From an uncultured Eubacterium sp. (GTDB taxonomy: Bacteria; Bacillota; Clostridia; Lachnospirales; CAG-274): a DNA stretch of 60,885 nt. Positions within the stretch are counted from its first letter, which is position 1; each line of letters begins with the position of its first letter. The translations under genes were made by a program, and so were the position numbers. Below the pieces are notes generated by a model that saw only the letters and a program-made list of their open reading frames with translations, did not search any database and had not been told where the DNA came from. Where the stretch lies: contig UQRG01000001.1 in NCBI GenBank assembly GCA_900543365.1, positions 1 through 60,885 on the forward strand, given 5' to 3'. Shown here one piece after another: positions 18,572 through 26,650 of the stretch.

Positions 18572-18603
18572 AAAAAATACTTCCATAAAAGGAGGTATTT
18601 TTT
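18572..18603 (+). promoter_or_regulatory. Hairpin containing the carboxypeptidase ribosome site
   Basis: Thirteen bases (18572-18584) pair fully, with one G-U wobble, with 18591-18603 around the loop ATAAAA. The right arm begins GGAGG, the ribosome site of the next gene, and ends in TTTTTT immediately before that gene's ATG. It therefore has the form of an intrinsic terminator for the upstream gene, and at the same time would hide the downstream Shine-Dalgarno sequence in any read-through transcript. Confidence 0.75.
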
Positions 18604-19746
18604 ATGTTAAAAAAATTTATAGCAATCACATTATCCCTTACATTTGTTACCCCTGTTTTTGCAGAACCACCTGCCATAGATGCAAAATCATATATACTTA
18701 TGGAAGCATCAACTGGAACAATTTTATCAGAAAGCAATTCTGACGAGCCACTTCCCCCTGCCAGTGTCACAAAAATAATGACACTTTTATTAATATATGA
18801 TGCTGTTAATTCCGGTAAAATAAAATGGAACGATATGGTAACTGTGTCTGAACACGCAGCAAGTATGGGTGGCTCTCAAATTTTTCTGGAACCTAATGAA
18901 CAACAAAGTGTAGAAACTCTTACAAAATCTATTGCCATAGCATCAGCTAATGATGCTGCTGTTGCAATGGCTGAATTTATAGGTGGAAGTGAAGATAGCT
19001 TCGTTGCAATGATGAATGAAAAAGCCAAAAACCTTGGTATGAAAAATACAACATTTGTCAACGCTTGTGGTCTTGATACTGAAGGTCATAAAATGAGTGC
19101 AAAAGATATTGCCTTAATGAGCCGTGAACTTATAACAAAATATCCTGATGTGAAAAAATATACAACAACTTGGCAAGATACAATTACTCATACAACATCA
19201 AAAGGAACAACAGAATTTGGGCTAACTAATACCAATAAACTTATAAAATGGTATAAAGATGCTACTGGTTTAAAAACTGGTTCAACTGGTAAAGCACTTT
19301 ATTGTCTTTCCGGCACAGCATTAAGAGATGGTATGGAACTTATTGCTGTTGTTATGGCTGCACCAGACCCAAAAGTAAGATTTCAAACAGATATGAAACT
19401 TTTAGACTATGGTTTTGCCAACTATAAGCTTCAAAAAGGTAAAGATGTTGGTGAAATAGTTGGTGAAACTCCAGTTTACAAAGGAATGACAGATACCGTA
19501 AAAGGTGCTGTTGCCTCACCATTAAATATAGTAACACCAAAGGAAAATAAAGCTAAAATTGACTATAAAGTAGAATTTTCAAATGGTATAAATGCACCTG
19601 TAAAAAAAGGTGATAAAATAGGGGAAATAATATATTACAGCAATAATAAAGAAATTGCTAGATGTAATGTTGTTGCCAACAATGATGTTGATAAGGCAGG
19701 AATATATAAAAATATAGGCAGATTGCTTAAAATGTGGATATATTAA
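18604..19746 (+). CDS. dacF: D-alanyl-D-alanine carboxypeptidase (PBP5/DacF type)
   Basis: A secreted serine-type D,D-carboxypeptidase that trims the fifth D-Ala from peptidoglycan stem peptides. In 380 residues, the signal peptide is residues 1-20 (ending TPVFA). The three penicillin-binding motifs are Ser54-x-x-Lys57 (SVTK), SAN at 114-116 and Lys224-Thr-Gly. A beta-sandwich PBP5 C-terminal domain follows (near residues 275-360). No clear C-terminal amphipathic anchor is obvious beyond the IGRLLKMWIY end. DacF versus DacA naming is uncertain. Its start is buried in a hairpin. Confidence 0.9.
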   Translation: MLKKFIAITLSLTFVTPVFAEPPAIDAKSYILMEASTGTILSESNSDEPLPPASVTKIMTLLLIYDAVNSGKIKWNDMVTVSEHAASMGGSQIFLEPNEQQSVETLTKSIAIASANDAAVAMAEFIGGSEDSFVAMMNEKAKNLGMKNTTFVNACGLDTEGHKMSAKDIALMSRELITKYPDVKKYTTTWQDTITHTTSKGTTEFGLTNTNKLIKWYKDATGLKTGSTGKALYCLSGTALRDGMELIAVVMAAPDPKVRFQTDMKLLDYGFANYKLQKGKDVGEIVGETPVYKGMTDTVKGAVASPLNIVTPKENKAKIDYKVEFSNGINAPVKKGDKIGEIIYYSNNKEIARCNVVANNDVDKAGIYKNIGRLLKMWIY

Positions 19747-19754
19747 TATTAAAA

Positions 19755-19778
19755 GGAGGAGTACTAAAGTACCCCTCC
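19755..19778 (-). terminator. Hairpin between convergent dacF-like and clpB genes
   Basis: GGAGG and GTACT pair with AGTAC and CCTCC around an AA loop with one mismatch. On the minus strand it is followed by TTTT then A/T-rich DNA, so it probably ends clpB; no T-run follows on the plus strand. Confidence 0.6.
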
Positions 19779-19819
19779 AAAAAAATACAATAAATGCAAC
19801 AATGTTTAAATATTATATT

Positions 19820-22423
19820 TTAGTTAACACTTGCAACTAATTCTCTACCATCATAATCAATATTAATAACATCATCTGGCTGCAAGTCACTAGCAATAAT
19901 CATCTTGCCAACAAGAGTTTCAACCTTAGATTGAATAAATCTTCTCAAAGGTCTAGCACCATAAATTGGGTCATAACCCCTATCAATAATATATTGTTTT
20001 GCAGCTTCAGTAACATCAATAGAAATCTGCTTGTGAGCAATTCTCTTGTTAAGGTCTTTAAGCATAAGGTCAACAATTGAACCAATTTCAGACTTTGCAA
20101 GTGGTTTATAAAATACAATCTCATCAAGTCTATTTAAAAACTCCGGTCTAAAACTAGTCTTAAGCAAGTTTTCAACCTGTGACTTAGCCTCATCACTAAT
20201 TGTATTATCTGGCTGTATTCCATCAAGTATAAAGCTAGAACCTAAATTAGAAGTAAGAATTATTATAGTATTCTTAAAGTCAACAGTTCTACCTTGTGAA
20301 TCAGTAATTCTACCATCATCAAGAACCTGTAAAAGAACATTAAATACATCTGGATGAGCCTTTTCAATTTCATCAAAAAGTACAACTGAATAAGGCTTTC
20401 TTCTAACAGCCTCTGTAAGTTGACCACCTTCTTCATAACCAACATATCCCGGAGGTGCACCAATTAATCTTGACACACTATACTTCTCCATATATTCGGA
20501 CATATCAATTCTGACAATATTTCTTTCATCATCAAATAAAGCCTCTGCAAGAGCCTTAGCAAGCTCTGTTTTACCAACACCAGTAGGACCTAAGAAAAGG
20601 AATGAACCAATAGGTCTGTCAGGATCCTGTATACCGGCTCTTGAACGGATAATAGCCTCGCATACCTTTTCAACAGCCTCATCTTGACCAATAACTCTTT
20701 TGTGAAGAATATCATCAAGATGAAGTAACTTCTGTCTTTCTCCCTCAACAAGTTTAGAAACAGGTATACCTGTCCATCTTGCCACAATTTTAGCAATTTC
20801 TTCTTCAGTTACTTTATCTCTTAATATTTTATTTTCCTTAGAACCATTGTCACTTTTGCTTTCTTCAACTTCAAGGTCTTTCTGAAGTTCTGGCAATTTA
20901 CCATATTTAAGTTTTGCAGCTTCATCAAGATTATAGTTTCTTTCAGCAATTTCAATCTGCTTAGTAACATCTTCAATTTGCTTTCTTAAATCCTGAACCT
21001 TGTTAATATCAGACATTTCATTTTCCCACTGAGCCTTCATTGCTGCAAATTGACTTCTGTATTCAGCAAGTTCTTTTTGAACATTTTCAAGCTGTTCTTT
21101 AGAAAGTTTATCATCTTCTTTCTTAAGTGCAGCCTCCTCAATTTCGTGCTGCATAATTTTTCTTCTAATTTCATCAAGTTCAGTAGGCATAGAATTCATT
21201 TCAGTTTTAATAGTAGCACAAGCCTCATCCACAAGGTCAATAGCCTTATCAGGTAAAAATCTGTCAGTAATATATCTATTAGAAAGTGTGGCAGCAGCAA
21301 TTAATGCTTGGTCGTGTATTTTAACACCGTGATAAACCTCGTATCTTTCCTTTAAACCTCTTAAAATGGAAATTGTATCTTCAACTGTAGGCTCATCTAC
21401 CATAACAGGCTGAAATCTTCTTTCAAGAGCAGCATCCTTTTCAATGTACTGTCTATACTCATTAAGAGTAGTAGCACCTATACAGTGAAGTTCTCCTCTT
21501 GCAAGCATAGGTTTAAGAAGATTACCAGCATCCATAGCACCTTGACCCTTACCAGCACCAACAATAGTATGAAGCTCATCTATAAACATAATAATTTTGC
21601 CTTCAGACTTTTTAACTTCCTGCAAAACTGCCTTTAATCTTTCCTCAAATTCACCTTGATATTTAGCACCAGCAATTAACGCACCCATATCAAGAGAGAA
21701 AATTCTTCTATCCTTAATGTTATCTGGAACATCACCCTTAACAATTCTTAAAGCAAGACCTTCAGCAATAGCAGTTTTACCAACACCAGGTTCACCAATA
21801 AGAACAGGGTTATTCTTAGTCTTTCTTGAAAGAATTCTTATTACATTTCTAATTTCACTATCTCTGCCAATAACAGGGTCAAGTTTACCTTTTTCAGCCA
21901 TAGAAACCAAATCCTGACCATACTTATTAAGTACATCATAAGTTGATTCCGGATTATCAGTAGTAACTCTTGTGTTACCCCTAACAAACTTTAAAGCAGT
22001 TAAAAATCTATCTTTGGTTACACTAAAGGTCTTAAATATTTCCTTAACCTTGCTGTCTGGATTTTGAATAAGACCAAGCATTAAATGTTCAACTGAAACA
22101 TAGTCATCACCCATTTTTGTTGCAGTTTTTTCTGCATCAGCAATAGCTTTGTCAAAGTCAGAAGAAACATACACCTTACCCTGCTCTCTTGAACTACCTC
22201 CAACCTTAGGGAAAGAGTCTATAGACTTTTTAACAGCAAGACCAAAACTACCAATATCAATACCCATCTTAATAAGAAGCTGGGCACAAACTCCACCATC
22301 TTGAGAAATCAAAGCATATAATAAATGGGACTGTTCAATTTGCTGATTACTATTTTCAACAGTCAGTGTTTGAGCAAGTTGAATAGCCTCCAATGATTTC
22401 TGTGTCATTTTGTTCATATTCAT
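19820..22423 (-). CDS. clpB: ATP-dependent disaggregase ClpB
   Basis: ClpB is a hexameric AAA+ chaperone that rescues aggregated proteins with DnaK. The protein is 867 residues: N-domain repeats (residues 5-150), first AAA+ module with Walker A GEPGVGKT at about 209-216, the long coiled-coil middle domain (about 410-540) that separates ClpB from ClpA/C, second AAA+ with GPTGVGKT at about 611-618, and a C-terminal D2-small domain. There is no ClpP-binding loop signature. I start at the ATG at 22423 because GGGGAG lies just before it; an earlier in-frame TTG overlaps that site. No CIRCE or CtsR site is visible upstream. Confidence 0.96.
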   Translation of the reverse strand: MNMNKMTQKSLEAIQLAQTLTVENSNQQIEQSHLLYALISQDGGVCAQLLIKMGIDIGSFGLAVKKSIDSFPKVGGSSREQGKVYVSSDFDKAIADAEKTATKMGDDYVSVEHLMLGLIQNPDSKVKEIFKTFSVTKDRFLTALKFVRGNTRVTTDNPESTYDVLNKYGQDLVSMAEKGKLDPVIGRDSEIRNVIRILSRKTKNNPVLIGEPGVGKTAIAEGLALRIVKGDVPDNIKDRRIFSLDMGALIAGAKYQGEFEERLKAVLQEVKKSEGKIIMFIDELHTIVGAGKGQGAMDAGNLLKPMLARGELHCIGATTLNEYRQYIEKDAALERRFQPVMVDEPTVEDTISILRGLKERYEVYHGVKIHDQALIAAATLSNRYITDRFLPDKAIDLVDEACATIKTEMNSMPTELDEIRRKIMQHEIEEAALKKEDDKLSKEQLENVQKELAEYRSQFAAMKAQWENEMSDINKVQDLRKQIEDVTKQIEIAERNYNLDEAAKLKYGKLPELQKDLEVEESKSDNGSKENKILRDKVTEEEIAKIVARWTGIPVSKLVEGERQKLLHLDDILHKRVIGQDEAVEKVCEAIIRSRAGIQDPDRPIGSFLFLGPTGVGKTELAKALAEALFDDERNIVRIDMSEYMEKYSVSRLIGAPPGYVGYEEGGQLTEAVRRKPYSVVLFDEIEKAHPDVFNVLLQVLDDGRITDSQGRTVDFKNTIIILTSNLGSSFILDGIQPDNTISDEAKSQVENLLKTSFRPEFLNRLDEIVFYKPLAKSEIGSIVDLMLKDLNKRIAHKQISIDVTEAAKQYIIDRGYDPIYGARPLRRFIQSKVETLVGKMIIASDLQPDDVINIDYDGRELVASVN

Positions 22424-22513
22424 ATATAACTCCCCTTTCAATATAATATGTTAAAATATTAAATAACTTAAACGCTATAAATATGTTTTGCTATTTTTTT
22501 GTTAAATTATGTG

Positions 22514-23146
22514 CTATATTTTATAAACACACTTTTTCAAAAACTTAACATATTCCATCTCGATATTTTTAACACTTTCACCTGCAAAATACAACTTCAT
22601 TATTCTATCAAAACCAGTAATATATAATGAAATCATTTCTCCAATTTGATTTTCATCATACTTGTCACTAGGCAAATCAAGCTCTCTCACATATTTACCA
22701 CTGGATTTAGCATATTTTATTTCTCTATTAAGATATTTACTCTCCAAAGCGTTCCAGATATTAACAAAGTTATCAAGCTCCTGCAAAAGCACAGCATTTT
22801 GAGTTCTAAAAATAACTCTTAACTCGCCACTGGCAGAATTTCCATTTTTATTAAGAATAACAGAATACTTAACACTAGGATTATACTTATACTTAAAAGA
22901 ACTTTTAATCATAAGCGAAGTATCACCAGGAGTAGCCATTATTCTAAAAACATCTTGACCATTTATAATATCTTCAACTGTATCCAAAATATTTCTTATA
23001 TGCTGTTCTGGCGTGACATAAGCTACTTTTTCCGCCAAAATCTGATTAATCATATTTGAACGGTTAGTGCCTATTTTATATGCCAAAGCATCTACAGCCT
23101 CAACAACAGCATCATTTAAAACTATGCTGTAAACACTCTTACTCAC
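22514..23146 (-). CDS. Ribbon-helix-helix domain protein of unknown function
   Basis: A 210-residue protein. The first 45 residues look like a ribbon-helix-helix DNA-binding fold: a short strand (KSVYSIVLND), helix (AVVEAVDALAYKIG) and helix after TNRSNMINQILAEKV. The remaining 160 residues form an alpha/beta domain I do not recognise (GDTSLMIKSSFKYKYNPSVK; SGELRVIFRTQNAVLLQELD; IGEMISLYITGFDRIMKLYF). It lies 90 bases upstream of clpB in the same orientation. A DNA-binding regulator is plausible, but the large second domain suggests it senses or binds something. Function is not known. Confidence 0.6.
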   Translation of the reverse strand: MSKSVYSIVLNDAVVEAVDALAYKIGTNRSNMINQILAEKVAYVTPEQHIRNILDTVEDIINGQDVFRIMATPGDTSLMIKSSFKYKYNPSVKYSVILNKNGNSASGELRVIFRTQNAVLLQELDNFVNIWNALESKYLNREIKYAKSSGKYVRELDLPSDKYDENQIGEMISLYITGFDRIMKLYFAGESVKNIEMEYVKFLKKCVYKI

Positions 23147-23237
23147 AATCTATCACCTCATCTTTAACTATATTGTATCACTACTTTAATAATTTGTCAA
23201 TTGTTTTATATAAATATTTTTACATTTTTAAACACAC

Positions 23238-23270
23238 AAACAAGGCACCGGAAAATCCGATGCCTTGTTT
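23238..23270 (-). terminator. Terminator of the feo operon
   Basis: A ten-base-pair stem (AAACAAGGCA with TGCCTTGTTT) continues past one mismatch into CGGA/TCCG. On the minus strand it follows the Cys-rich peptide gene and ends in a T-rich stretch. Confidence 0.78.
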
Positions 23271-23304
23271 AGAAAAAGTGTATGTTTATAACTTATTAGA
23301 GCTA

Positions 23305-23451
23305 TTATTTCTTGTGGCAAATACCTGCACTTGCACAGCCTGAGCAACCACAGCCACAACCGCCTCCACCATTTTTCTTCTTTATTATCATACTCCTTAT
23401 AATAGAAGCAACTATTACAATCAATATAATACTTATAATTACAGTAGCCAT
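23305..23451 (-). CDS. FeoB-associated Cys-rich membrane peptide
   Basis: A 48-residue gene directly after feoB. It starts MATVIISIILIVIVAS, one membrane helix over residues 3-22, then a basic KKK stop-transfer and a glycine/cysteine-rich tail (GGGGCGCGCSGCASAGIC) with five cysteines. This matches the small FeoB-associated Cys-rich proteins found at the end of clostridial feo operons, thought to aid iron handling or redox at the FeoB pore. AAAGGAGG precedes the ATG, and the spacing of 43 bases from feoB supports co-transcription. Five cysteines in a short cytoplasmic or surface tail suggest metal binding. Confidence 0.88.
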   Translation of the reverse strand: MATVIISIILIVIVASIIRSMIIKKKNGGGGCGCGCSGCASAGICHKK

Positions 23452-23494
23452 ATCAAAGCCTCCTTTTTAAGACTTATAAACAATTTAACTTATA

Positions 23495-25864
23495 CTAAGC
23501 TTCAATACTTAACTTACTCTTAAAGCTAGAACTTTCCTTATATGGTCTAAATAACATATAAAGAACCAATGCAATAACGACAAGTGAAGCGATAATACCA
23601 ATAATATTTGCCTGACCTAAAACAATGTTACCAATCTGATTAATAACAAGTGCTGTACAGTAAGCAAATACACACTGGTAACCAATAGCAAAGAATGTCC
23701 ACTTAGCTGAGTTCATTTCCCTCTTAATAGCACCAATTGCAGCAAAACAAGGGGCACAAAGAAGATTGAATACAAGGAAAGCATACCCAGCAACAGGAGT
23801 ATAAGCACTCTGTAAAGAACCCCAAACTTCAGCACCATCTTCAGCAACTTCAGCAAAACCATAAAGTACACCAAATGTACCAACAACATTTTCCTTAGCA
23901 ATAAGACCAGTTATACAAGCAACTGTTGCTTTCCAATCGCCAAAACCAAGTGGTCTGAAAATCCAAGCAAAAGCATTACCAATATTAGCAAGTAAACTCT
24001 GCTCCATATCAACAGCACCAAAACCATCAGCACCAAAGCCGTAACCTGATAAAAACCAAACTAAAATAGTTGCAAGTAATATGATTGTACCAGCCTTTTT
24101 AATAAATGACCAGCCTCTCTCCCACATACTTTTTAAGATATTATTTAATGTTGGCAAATGATAGGCTGGAAGTTCCATAACAAAAGGAGCAGGGTCACCA
24201 GCAAACATTCTGGTTTTCTTAAGCATAATACCTGAAATAATAATGGCACAAATGCCTACAAAGTAAGCACTAGGAGATACCCACCAAGCACCACCTAATA
24301 AAGCACCAGCAATAAGAGCAATAATTGGGAGCTTAGCACCACAAGGTATAAATGTAGTTGTCATAATAGTCATTTTTCTATCCCTATCATTTTCAATAGT
24401 TCTTGATGCCATAACACCAGGAACACCACATCCAGTACCAATTAACATAGGTATAAATGACTTACCAGATAGACCAAACTTTCTGAAAATCCTATCCATA
24501 ATAAATGCAACTCTTGCCATATAACCACAGGACTCAAGGAATGCAAGAAACGCAAAAAGTACAAGCATCTGAGGTACGAAACCAAGTACAGCACCTACAC
24601 CAGCAACAATACCGTCAAGAATAAGTGATGATAACCATTCAGCACAATCTACCTTTTCAAGGAAGTTGCCAACAATAACAGGTATACCATCTACCCACCA
24701 TCCATAATCAGCTGGATTAGGCTCTTGGATAGCCTCAGCTTTTTCAACAGTAGCATCATTAATTTCAACTGTTTCAATTGCATTTCCATCTTCATCAGTA
24801 ATATCAACTGTTGACTCACCAGCCTCCATAGCCTCTAAGATAGAACTTGCTCTTTCAAAGTCACCAACAGCATCTTCATAAGCCTCTGCACCGTGGTTAA
24901 GGAAAAAGAAACCGTCACCAAATAAATTATCATTAGTCCAGTCCGTTACCCAAGTACCTACTGTTGTAACAGAAATATAGTAAACAATAAACATTACTGC
25001 AGCAAAGATTGGAAGTGCTAAAAATCTATTTGTAACAACCTTATCAATCTTATCAGAAACAGTCATACCACCCTTATTCTTCTTTTTATAAGAACTCTTT
25101 AAAATTTCAGCTATGTAAATATATCTTTCATTAGTTATAATACTCTCACTATCGTCATCAAAGTGTTTTTCAACTTCATTCGTAATATTTTCAATTTGTT
25201 CTAATATTACAGAATCAAGGTTAAGCTGAGTTGCAACTTTATCATCTCTTTCAAATGCCTTAATAGCAAACCATCTCTGCTGTTCATCATTAATCTTACC
25301 CTTTAAAGCATCTTCAATATGAGCAATAGCGTGTTCCACTTCACTATTAAATGTATGCATTGGAATAGTCTTAGTTGACTTAGCAGCCTTAACAGCCTCA
25401 TTGGCAGCTTCTTTAATGCCAACACCCTTTAAAGCTGAAATTTCAACAACTTTACAACCAAGTTGCCTTGAAAGTTCCTCTATATTAATCTTGTCACCTG
25501 TTTTCTTAACAACATCCATCATATTGATAGCAATAACAACAGGAATACCAAGCTCTGTAAGCTGAGTTGTAAGATAAAGATTTCTCTCAAGATTAGTACC
25601 ATCAACAATATTTAAAATAGCGTCAGGTCTTTCATTAATAAGGTATGTTCTGGCAACAACCTCCTCAAGTGTATATGGAGATAAAGAATAAATACCAGGT
25701 AAATCCATAATAGTTACATCTTTATTGAACTTAAGTTTACCTTCCTTTTTCTCTACTGTAACACCTGGCCAGTTACCAACAAATTGATTAGAACCAGTTA
25801 AGGCATTAAACAAAGTTGTTTTACCAGAGTTTGGATTACCTGCCAATGCAATTTTAATGCTCAT
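23495..25864 (-). CDS. feoB: Ferrous iron transporter B
   Basis: FeoB is the Fe(II) permease with an N-terminal GTPase. In 789 residues, the G1 loop GNPNSGKTTLFN is at residues 9-20, G3 DLPGIYSL near 56, G4 NMMD near 117 and G5 SALKG near 145. A helical GDI-like domain follows (to about 265), then Gate-domain membrane helices with the conserved GCGVPG and PCGAKLP cores. An unusual acidic insert of about 70-80 residues lies between the first and second membrane helices (roughly residues 320-400). AAGGAGG precedes the ATG. It is third in a feoA-feoA-feoB-Cys-rich operon. Confidence 0.96.
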   Translation of the reverse strand: MSIKIALAGNPNSGKTTLFNALTGSNQFVGNWPGVTVEKKEGKLKFNKDVTIMDLPGIYSLSPYTLEEVVARTYLINERPDAILNIVDGTNLERNLYLTTQLTELGIPVVIAINMMDVVKKTGDKINIEELSRQLGCKVVEISALKGVGIKEAANEAVKAAKSTKTIPMHTFNSEVEHAIAHIEDALKGKINDEQQRWFAIKAFERDDKVATQLNLDSVILEQIENITNEVEKHFDDDSESIITNERYIYIAEILKSSYKKKNKGGMTVSDKIDKVVTNRFLALPIFAAVMFIVYYISVTTVGTWVTDWTNDNLFGDGFFFLNHGAEAYEDAVGDFERASSILEAMEAGESTVDITDEDGNAIETVEINDATVEKAEAIQEPNPADYGWWVDGIPVIVGNFLEKVDCAEWLSSLILDGIVAGVGAVLGFVPQMLVLFAFLAFLESCGYMARVAFIMDRIFRKFGLSGKSFIPMLIGTGCGVPGVMASRTIENDRDRKMTIMTTTFIPCGAKLPIIALIAGALLGGAWWVSPSAYFVGICAIIISGIMLKKTRMFAGDPAPFVMELPAYHLPTLNNILKSMWERGWSFIKKAGTIILLATILVWFLSGYGFGADGFGAVDMEQSLLANIGNAFAWIFRPLGFGDWKATVACITGLIAKENVVGTFGVLYGFAEVAEDGAEVWGSLQSAYTPVAGYAFLVFNLLCAPCFAAIGAIKREMNSAKWTFFAIGYQCVFAYCTALVINQIGNIVLGQANIIGIIASLVVIALVLYMLFRPYKESSSFKSKLSIEA

Positions 25865-25885
25865 TTTCTTTCCTCCTTAAATATA

Positions 25886-26113
25886 TTAGCAATTTTCAAC
25901 TTGAATCATTTCTGCATCAGCTTTTCTGAGAGAAAGTTCATAATTTCTTACATTAATCTCAACAGGGTCACCTAACGGTGCAACCTTACGAATATACAAT
26001 TCAACACCCTTAGTAATACCCATATCCATAATTCTTCTCTTAGTAGCTCCAAAGCCATCAATCTTAACTACTTTTAGAGTTTCTCCAACTTTAGCTTCCT
26101 TTAAAGTTTTCAT
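25886..26113 (-). CDS. feoA: FeoA-domain protein (second copy)
   Basis: A 75-residue SH3-like FeoA protein: the start MKTLKEAKVGETLKVVKIDG, then RRRIMDMGITKGVELYI-type core (ATKRRIMDMGITKG) and the family end EINVRNYELSLRKADAEMI. FeoA proteins modulate FeoB GTPase activity or gating at the membrane's inner face. It is separated by 21 bases from feoB and 17 from the first FeoA gene, so all are in one transcript. Confidence 0.93.
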   Translation of the reverse strand: MKTLKEAKVGETLKVVKIDGFGATKRRIMDMGITKGVELYIRKVAPLGDPVEINVRNYELSLRKADAEMIQVENC

Positions 26114-26130
26114 AATTTCCTCCCTATAAC

Positions 26131-26343
26131 TTAAACCATAATTTTGTTAGCCATTTCTTTGCTTACTGCAACTCTTGACTCCTTAATATTAACAATAAGG
26201 TTCCCTGCCATTGTTGCTACAACTTTAACCTCGGCACCAACAACAAAGCCTAAACTTTCAAGAAACCTTTTAGTTTCTTCTTTACCGCCAACTTTCTTTA
26301 TAATACTATTTACTCCCGAATCACAAAAAGTTAAAGGCATCAT
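26131..26343 (-). CDS. feoA: FeoA-domain protein (first copy)
   Basis: The first gene of the feo operon, 70 residues: a FeoA fold with a short zinc-free start (MMPLTFCDSG) and the core ETKRFLESLGFVVGAEVKVV then LIVNIKESRVAVSKEMANKI. Two different FeoA proteins in front of FeoB is common in clostridia; one may act as a regulator. I start at the ATG at 26343, six bases after AGGAGG; an in-frame TTG at 26361 overlaps the ribosome site. An ATG one codon later is an alternative. Confidence 0.9.
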   Translation of the reverse strand: MMPLTFCDSGVNSIIKKVGGKEETKRFLESLGFVVGAEVKVVATMAGNLIVNIKESRVAVSKEMANKIMV

Positions 26344-26361
26344 ATAAAACCTCCTTGTCAA

Positions 26362-26505
26362 TTAGACAATACTAATTATATTAGCAATCCCTAACTATAT
26401 TCCCAAAAAAATAAGTTAGTTATTACTTATAATCTAAAACAACATTAATCAAGTTAGCGAACGCTATTTAAATTAAGCGCAACTACTCTGATTAGCTTTC
26501 TCTAA
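26362..26505. repeat. Array of five TTAG-N6-CTAA-type inverted repeats in the feo leader
   Basis: Three perfect copies of TTAG-N6-CTAA start at 26362, 26381 and 26492. Two more with one changed base start at 26416 (right arm CTTA) and 26454 (right arm CTAT). Offsets are 19, 35, 38 and 38 bases. All lie between the feo promoter's -10 box and the first feoA start. The arms are reminiscent of metal-dependent DtxR/MntR-type boxes, but this is inference. They could be a multi-site operator; the four-base arms make an RNA element less likely. Confidence 0.6.
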
Positions 26506-26514
26506 CCTTAAGTT

Positions 26515-26543
26515 ATAATACAACATATATATTTTTTTGTCAA
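26515..26543 (-). promoter_or_regulatory. feo operon promoter
   Basis: On the minus strand there is a consensus -35 box TTGACA (26543-26538), a 17-base spacer and -10 box TATTAT (26520-26515). Transcription would start near 26508, giving a leader of about 165 bases that holds the inverted-repeat array. No other gene lies between this and ileS. Confidence 0.8.
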
Positions 26544-26590
26544 GTGCTTTTTTGTTAAAAATATAAAAATTAGTACAAATTTAACCAAAT

Positions 26591-26636
26591 AAAATACTAA
26601 AGGCTGATACAAAATGTACCAGCCTTTAGTATTTTT
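26591..26636 (-). terminator. Terminator after ileS
   Basis: A 16-base-pair outer stem (26591-26606 with 26620-26635) with a short inner stem and T-rich flanks on both strands. It lies 15 bases past the ileS stop and separates ileS from the feo promoter. Confidence 0.9.
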
Positions 26637-26650
26637 ATAAATAATTTAAT

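Noticed and set aside
22424..22513. CIRCE or CtsR site upstream of clpB
   Set aside because: I read the 90-base gap on both strands. No TTAGCACTC arm or GGTCAAA-type repeat is present.
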